This document shows, piece after piece, positions 58,940 through 64,000 of a DNA stretch of 64,000 bases. The notes beneath the pieces were generated by a model. The model made no database searches. It was given only the letters and a program-made list of their open reading frames with translations, and was not told the DNA's origin. The stretch's first letter is position 1, and every line of letters starts with the position of its first letter. Made by a program: the position numbers and the translations under genes. This DNA comes from Benincasa hispida (taxonomy: Eukaryota; Streptophyta; Magnoliopsida; Cucurbitales; Cucurbitaceae). The stretch lies in contig NC_052358.1 in NCBI RefSeq assembly GCF_009727055.1, positions 41,963,337 to 42,027,336 of the forward strand. The letters run 5' to 3'.

Positions 58940-60853
58940 TTATTCTCATCCAGTAATAATTCTTTTCCAATGCAATGACAAGACAACAAAAGTATGCCTA
59001 TGCATATATAAAATAAGGATTTCTTCTTTACTTTAATTTGTTTGACCTCTTAAAAATACTCTTATTAAAAACCACAAATGACAATTTGTGATCCATATCC
59101 ATTAATTATGATCATCATTGTCAAATATTCAAAATTTTAGTTGAAATTAAATATATTGAATCTATTATCTGAGTTTCAAATACAAAGAAAGTCCTACATC
59201 TATGTTTGTATATTTCACTCTCTTGCTCTTTAAAATTATAAAATAATTTATTTTCTTGTCTGTGAATGTATCTAATACATCGTTTGAAACAACGTAAATC
59301 TGTTTCGATCTTCTTATTAAACTCTTTTTTGTTTAAATTATAAATAAAAATAATGTTGATATGTCATTTGTTTATTTCATTTTGGTAGCTATCCTTTAGA
59401 ACTTATTATATTTTAATCTCTTACTCTCAAATATTTATTCCAAAAGAGGCATAATGTAAAATACAATTTTCAAAATATATTTAATTTTCTTGAGCAAAAT
59501 TTAACCCTAAACTAACAATGAAGAGTAGTTTTAAAGATTTGTGAAAATATATAGACTAATTCAAATACTTAAAGATATATGAATAATAATATACAACAAA
59601 ACGCAAAGTACTAATATTTTTAACATTCATATCAAGAGTGAGACAAAACTTCGAACAAAAGCCTTTTTTTTTTTTTTTTTTTCTTCTTCTTTGGAAAGGG
59701 GAAATAGATTGTTATAAGTTAATTTATTCAAATGATGTCAATCATATCAAGAGTGAAGTGGGCCAACCAAGAGAAAGAAAATAGAGAAAAGAGAATAGAT
59801 TCACGAGGCCAATACTAAAACTAGAGGCACTCATAAAACAACGGGCCCAAAAACAATGGGATATAATGTAGAAAAGAGAAGGTTCTCAATACTCTTACCA
59901 CTTGCTTTAAATCTTAATCCGTGTTATTAAGATATGAACGATAAGATGATTTATATATATTTTTATGATTACGTTGCGTAATAAGTTAGTCAACACTAAA
60001 AAAAATTTAAGATCTTAATTTTAAATTAGGTGGTAAAGCGATTTTCTATGGGAGATCTTAAAAGTTATCTTGCGTTCAAGATTTTGGCTTTCATTATTTT
60101 GGAGTGTTGATTGTTGACATTTTATTTCATCTCATCTTAACTCATGATAGATGCAATTTCATTCTTAAATAGATTTTATTCTTAAAGAATTAATAAAATC
60201 GTAATGTTAAGGATCGAAATAAACATTTTTTTAAAAAATTTAAGAACTAAAACATACCCTTTTAAAAATTTAAGTATTAAAATAGAACAAAATTCAGTAG
60301 TGTACTTGTATAGGATTTAAAGTCTTATCCATATTATATTATTGAATTCTTTATAGGTCAAACTTTTTAAGTTTGGATTCCTTTTGTATCCATTTTGAAC
60401 AAAAACATTGTACTTGTACAGTATGGTGCGACATCATTTGTCTGACAATAATGTACTGTCCATTTCTAACCATGTAAATATTTTTATTCTCATCTTTGGT
60501 TTTTTCTAAAAATAAAGATTGGAGTTTTTTTTTTCTTTTTATCTTTTTGTATGAATTGCAAGAAAGAGAAAGATACCTCACAAGGCACAAACACAGACCA
60601 ACTACAAAAGTTTTTTTTTTTTTTTTTTTTTTAAAAAAAAACAATAAATGAAAGGACAAAAGAGAATAACCATAATCACCGAAAAGACTCCAAGAAAGAG
60701 GATTGAAAGAAATAAAATTCCAAACAATAGAGTCTACATGAATCCTCTCAATAGAAATCTCAAGTCAAAATAGAACGATAGAGTCAAAACATCAAACCTA
60801 ATGAGATGACAAATCATTAGAGGACACAAACAATAAACTATAGGGGTGTATAC
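58940..60853. other. AT-rich intergenic DNA
   Basis: No gene is supported. It contains a T-run at about 59664-59685 and a T-run followed by an A-run at about 60608-60642. Confidence 0.45.
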
Positions 60854-62540
60854 TGATAACGGGCAGAAATGCACGTTATTACAGTACAAAGATATAAAAC
60901 AATGAAGAATTGCGACAGTAAAAATATATAAAATCGTGTCCAAAAGTATTAAATTTAGAACATTGCGATCGCATGCATCCTCCGCATTAAAGTAGCTAAT
61001 TTATGTATTATATGCAGAAAAATGCGTTGGCGCAAGGCAGAGTTGCGATCCAAGGAATTCAGCGTCCTAGCGCATTGAAAAATTGCGACCACAAGGCTAT
61101 GCGATCGTATACGTTCATAAAGATCTGCTCAAGAAGATGGCTGCATAGAGACGGCGCATCAAGGTGAAAGCTTAATAAATCACGATGGAACAGAAAGCTG
61201 ATGACGGTCGAATCCGAATTTAGTTGACAAGCTATTAACAACACACTGTAGCAAGTACACTCAACTTTTTGGTGACAATTATCCAGCGCATCAGACAGTA
61301 ATGACATCCCATCAGTGTAATCATTTGAGAGAAAAGCTCTTCACCCTAAAGCTCTATTAATACCGAGGCCACCTTCGTTAAAGAAGTTCAGTTCGGTTCT
61401 ATTCCAGCTGAGCCATATAGAGAATTTACCATACAGAATATAGTTAGTCTTTGTTCATAGTTTTCTTACACTTAGAAGGCGGAGGAGAGAGAAGTGAGAA
61501 GACACCGGAAGATCATTCCTGGAAAGCTCAAGAGAGTACCGGGAAGCGTTGAGAACGGAGAGAGGGCTGACTCTTGCAAAAACAAGAATATTCTTTGAGC
61601 AGAATAGAGAAAACCAGTGTAAAAGCCTTGGGAAGCAAGAAATTACTATCAGGCTCCTATCCTTATTTTCTATTGTCATTTTGTATTTTAATTTCATTTA
61701 TAGAATGGAACTTGCATTTCTACATCTATTCACTCTCCTTACATTACGCATGAGTAACTAAACTTTCGAATGGGTTGAGAAGTACTTAGCTAGCATGACC
61801 TAAGATCTTCATTGTATGCGATCATCTTGTCTTATGTTGCGTCCATCACTCCTTTAGAGCTACTCGAGAGAGAGTCTAAAGAAAGAACCTAAGACTTGAG
61901 AGAGTTAAGTTAGAATCTAGACTTGAGAAAGCAAGATTAGATCCACATAAGTAAGAGATAGAGACTTAGAGATAAGCTCTGTTTGCTAACATGCATTGCA
62001 TGCACCCTAGAAATAGGTTATGGTAATATGCGGTCGCCTTGAGTATGTGTGTGTCATTTATCATCGCATAGGCAAGAATAGAGGCTTAGACATAAGTCCT
62101 ATAGATATCATCGCATATATCGCATGCGTTCTAAAACTAGGAGCTATAGAATTTGCATTGAGAGATGACTTGCTGTTGTATGTATGTAGCATGATCGCAT
62201 AACGTGAACGCAATCTTAGGAAGTGTTAGCTAAAACCCTTATCAACCCGTTCCCTCACATACTCATTGTATCTTTCGTATTATTAACTCTTTTCTCAATT
62301 CCGCCGCATAGAATTTATTCATTAAACAAACATACCAACCAACGCATTGTTTTACTGGTCATCGCAAAGTTATCAGAAATCACCGTCGCATACTGTTTCC
62401 ATAGTCCTATGTTCGACCCTGGGCTTACCAGGCAACTTAGTAGGGTTTATACTTGGATCTTGCTAAGAAAACTTGTATGCACAACGCATACACCACCATC
62501 GTAATTTACACCATTATTTCATCGCATTAACCACGCATCA
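60854..62540 (+). repeat. Solo LTR of the Athila-like family with TATAC target duplication
   Basis: It begins TGATAACGGGCAG and ends CACGCATCA, as in the LTR at 2992-4656, and matches it along its length with small indels (1687 against 1665 bp). The five bases before (60849-60853) and after (62541-62545) are both TATAC, the duplication size expected for gypsy integration. No internal region is present, so it arose by LTR-LTR recombination. Confidence 0.93.
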
Positions 62541-62770
62541 TATACAGGTTAGATTGAAGTAGATTTTCTTTAAATTTGACTCGAATCAATCTAGTACAAA
62601 CAAAAACCGACCCAACCCAACCTGAATCAAATTGAGTATGAAGTGGGTTGGGTCGAGTGAATATGAGTATGAAGTATAAAGTTAGAATTTTACATTTTTT
62701 TCTTTTGCTTCAGGTTTGAATCAGCACACACATGTGTGCACATATGCACACACATATGCACTCACACGCA
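62541..62770. repeat. Short inverted words and a CA/TG-rich microsatellite
   Basis: CGACCCAACCCA (62609-62620) and TGGGTTGGGTCG (62644-62655) form a perfect 12-bp inverted repeat, probably a worn MITE. A CACACATGTGTGC / ATATGCACAC tract lies at 62725-62772. Confidence 0.5.
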
Positions 62771-63700
62771 CTCAAATATTACAAAATTAGAATTCCCAGC
62801 CCTTGACATTAATGGTAATAATTATTTTTCATGGGTGTTTGATTTCGAAATGCACCTGGATGCCATGAACCAAAGAGAAACCAAAAACCATAATTTTTAT
62901 TTGTCATCATCTCCAACAGGAATTAAAGATAGAATATCTAACAATACAAGACCCACACATCTTGTGAAGAGTTTGAAATATGATCTACAGGAAACAATTG
63001 TTTTTCCTAAAGCTCATTACGAATGGATAAACTTGAGGCTCTAAGATTTCAAATAAGTAAGTGATTACACTTAACATTATTTAAAATCAGTTCAAAATTG
63101 TCGTTATGCGGAAGAAAATTATTGATGCAAATATGTAAGAGAAGACATTTTCTCCTTTTCATATCTCAAATATGCTCCTATAGCAGCAATGTCGAGAGAA
63201 AGATTTTAAAAGTCTCCTGAACTCATTTCATGTCTTTTTATGGTTGAACAAACTAACAAATTATTGATGAAAAATCATGAATCTCAACCAACTGGAGTGA
63301 ATGATGTGAATTTTAACAATCATGGTTGTGAGGTCATTATCGTGGTTGAGTGTGATGGAGGTAGAAGAAGAAATAATTATTCTTTTTGTGGTAGTCATTA
63401 TAATCAAAATTTCATGACAACCACATCAAATAATGATTATAAAAGAAAAGCTCTACAAGATAAGAGTTCAAAAAATGTTGAACAAAAATGCTTTCGATGT
63501 GGAATGGTTGGGCATTGGACACGTATCTGTCATATGTCAAAACACTTAGTTGATTTCTAACAAGCTTCCTTTAAGGCAAAGTGAAAAAATGTGGAAGTAA
63601 ATTTTGTCTATCAGGATAAGATATGTTTCACTCATTTAATTTGATAAATTTGGATGTGGCAGATTTTATCGAATCTCCATAAGAGAAAATCAACACAATT
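62771..63700 (+). pseudogene. Copia-type gag remnant
   Basis: Reading with frameshifts, the segment carries KLEFPALDINGNNYFSWV then DFEMHLDAMN. A FPKAHYEWINLRL block and an EQTNKLLMKNHESQPTGVNDVN block follow, and a zinc knuckle CFRCGMVGHWTRIC lies at about 63490-63531. VDF and a VADFIESP-like tail come after. This is the common plant gag of the UBN2 type, here with a deletion between about 62920 and 62985 relative to the usual layout. It lies 230 bp from the solo LTR and belongs to an unrelated element. Confidence 0.82.
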
Positions 63701-64000
63701 GATGGAATAACAACTTTTTTTTTTTTTTCAATTTTGAGAATATTTAGGATTAATGTGATGGACTAAGCATGCAATTAGCGGATTGGAGCTTAAGCACTCT
63801 AATTCCATCAATTTTAGCATAAAAACCTGCATACTCATAATAAAAAAAATAGGGTTTCATAATTTTTATCTTTGAAGAACTCTTCAAATCTTCAAATCCA
63901 GCTCGAAGTTCTTCTCTAGCAAGTTGTAGATCATCACTTGATCTTCTAATGAGTTGGAATTGAAGGAAATTCTAATAGAAAAAGACTGGTTATTGTGTTC
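63701..64000. other. Unassigned sequence at the window end
   Basis: A T-run (63715-63728) is followed by sequence with AATCTTCAAATCCAGCTCGAAG. It may be the start of another LTR, but nothing firm can be said. Confidence 0.3.

Overview
This is nuclear DNA from a flowering plant, almost certainly a eudicot. Genes have GT..AG introns, intergenic DNA is AT-rich, and nested LTR retrotransposons, a CACTA transposon and tRNA-derived SINEs are present. The style of the copia, gypsy and SINE sequences resembles Cucurbitaceae, but that is an impression only. Most of the window is transposable-element debris. I can support three intact protein-coding genes: a VQ-motif protein of the MKS1 type (26132-26779, minus, no intron), an ATXR5/ATXR6-type histone H3K27 monomethyltransferase (35319-38515, plus, six exons) and a DUF506/PDDEXK_6 protein (41444-42504, plus, three exons).

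Layout. 1-4656: 3' half of an internally deleted Athila-like Ty3/gypsy element with its 3' LTR. 4930-5390: decayed, partly tandem-duplicated fragment of a RAMP4/SERP gene that still has its splice sites. 5478-10050: a second, minus-strand Athila-like element (gag, protease, truncated RT) with its 5' LTR. 10051-18800: a 156-bp satellite array split by a truncated Ty1/copia element (copy A, 10544 to about 15900) and a scrap of another gypsy element. 18801-23410: stacked gypsy LTR and leader remnants and a dead copia gag. 23402-23737: foldback. 24-26 kb: AT-rich spacer. 26.1-26.8 kb: VQ gene. 27.6-30.6 kb: hAT fragment, possible MITE, minus-strand copia RT/RNase H with LTR. 31.9-33.8 kb: copia LTR related to copy A. 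35.3-38.5 kb: ATXR5/6 gene with a SINE in intron 2 and a duplicated block in intron 5. 41.4-42.5 kb: DUF506 gene. 43.0-43.5 kb: organelle-derived scrap and a SINE. 45924-50199: CACTA element bounded by a TGT target duplication and carrying a nested solo gypsy LTR and a MITE-like insert. 50967-53540: second copy of that gypsy LTR. 53565-58939: minus-strand copia copy B, same family as A. 60854-62540: solo LTR of the first Athila-like family with a perfect TATAC duplication. 62770-63700: dead copia gag.

I did not find a novel gene system. The most useful signals are structural: the 156-bp satellite whose period is a multiple of three, a palindromic 14-mer shared by unrelated LTR elements, a long perfect hairpin inside the CACTA element, a chimeric organelle insert, and the broken RAMP4 locus. 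All boundaries were read by eye; identities are estimates, not computed alignments.
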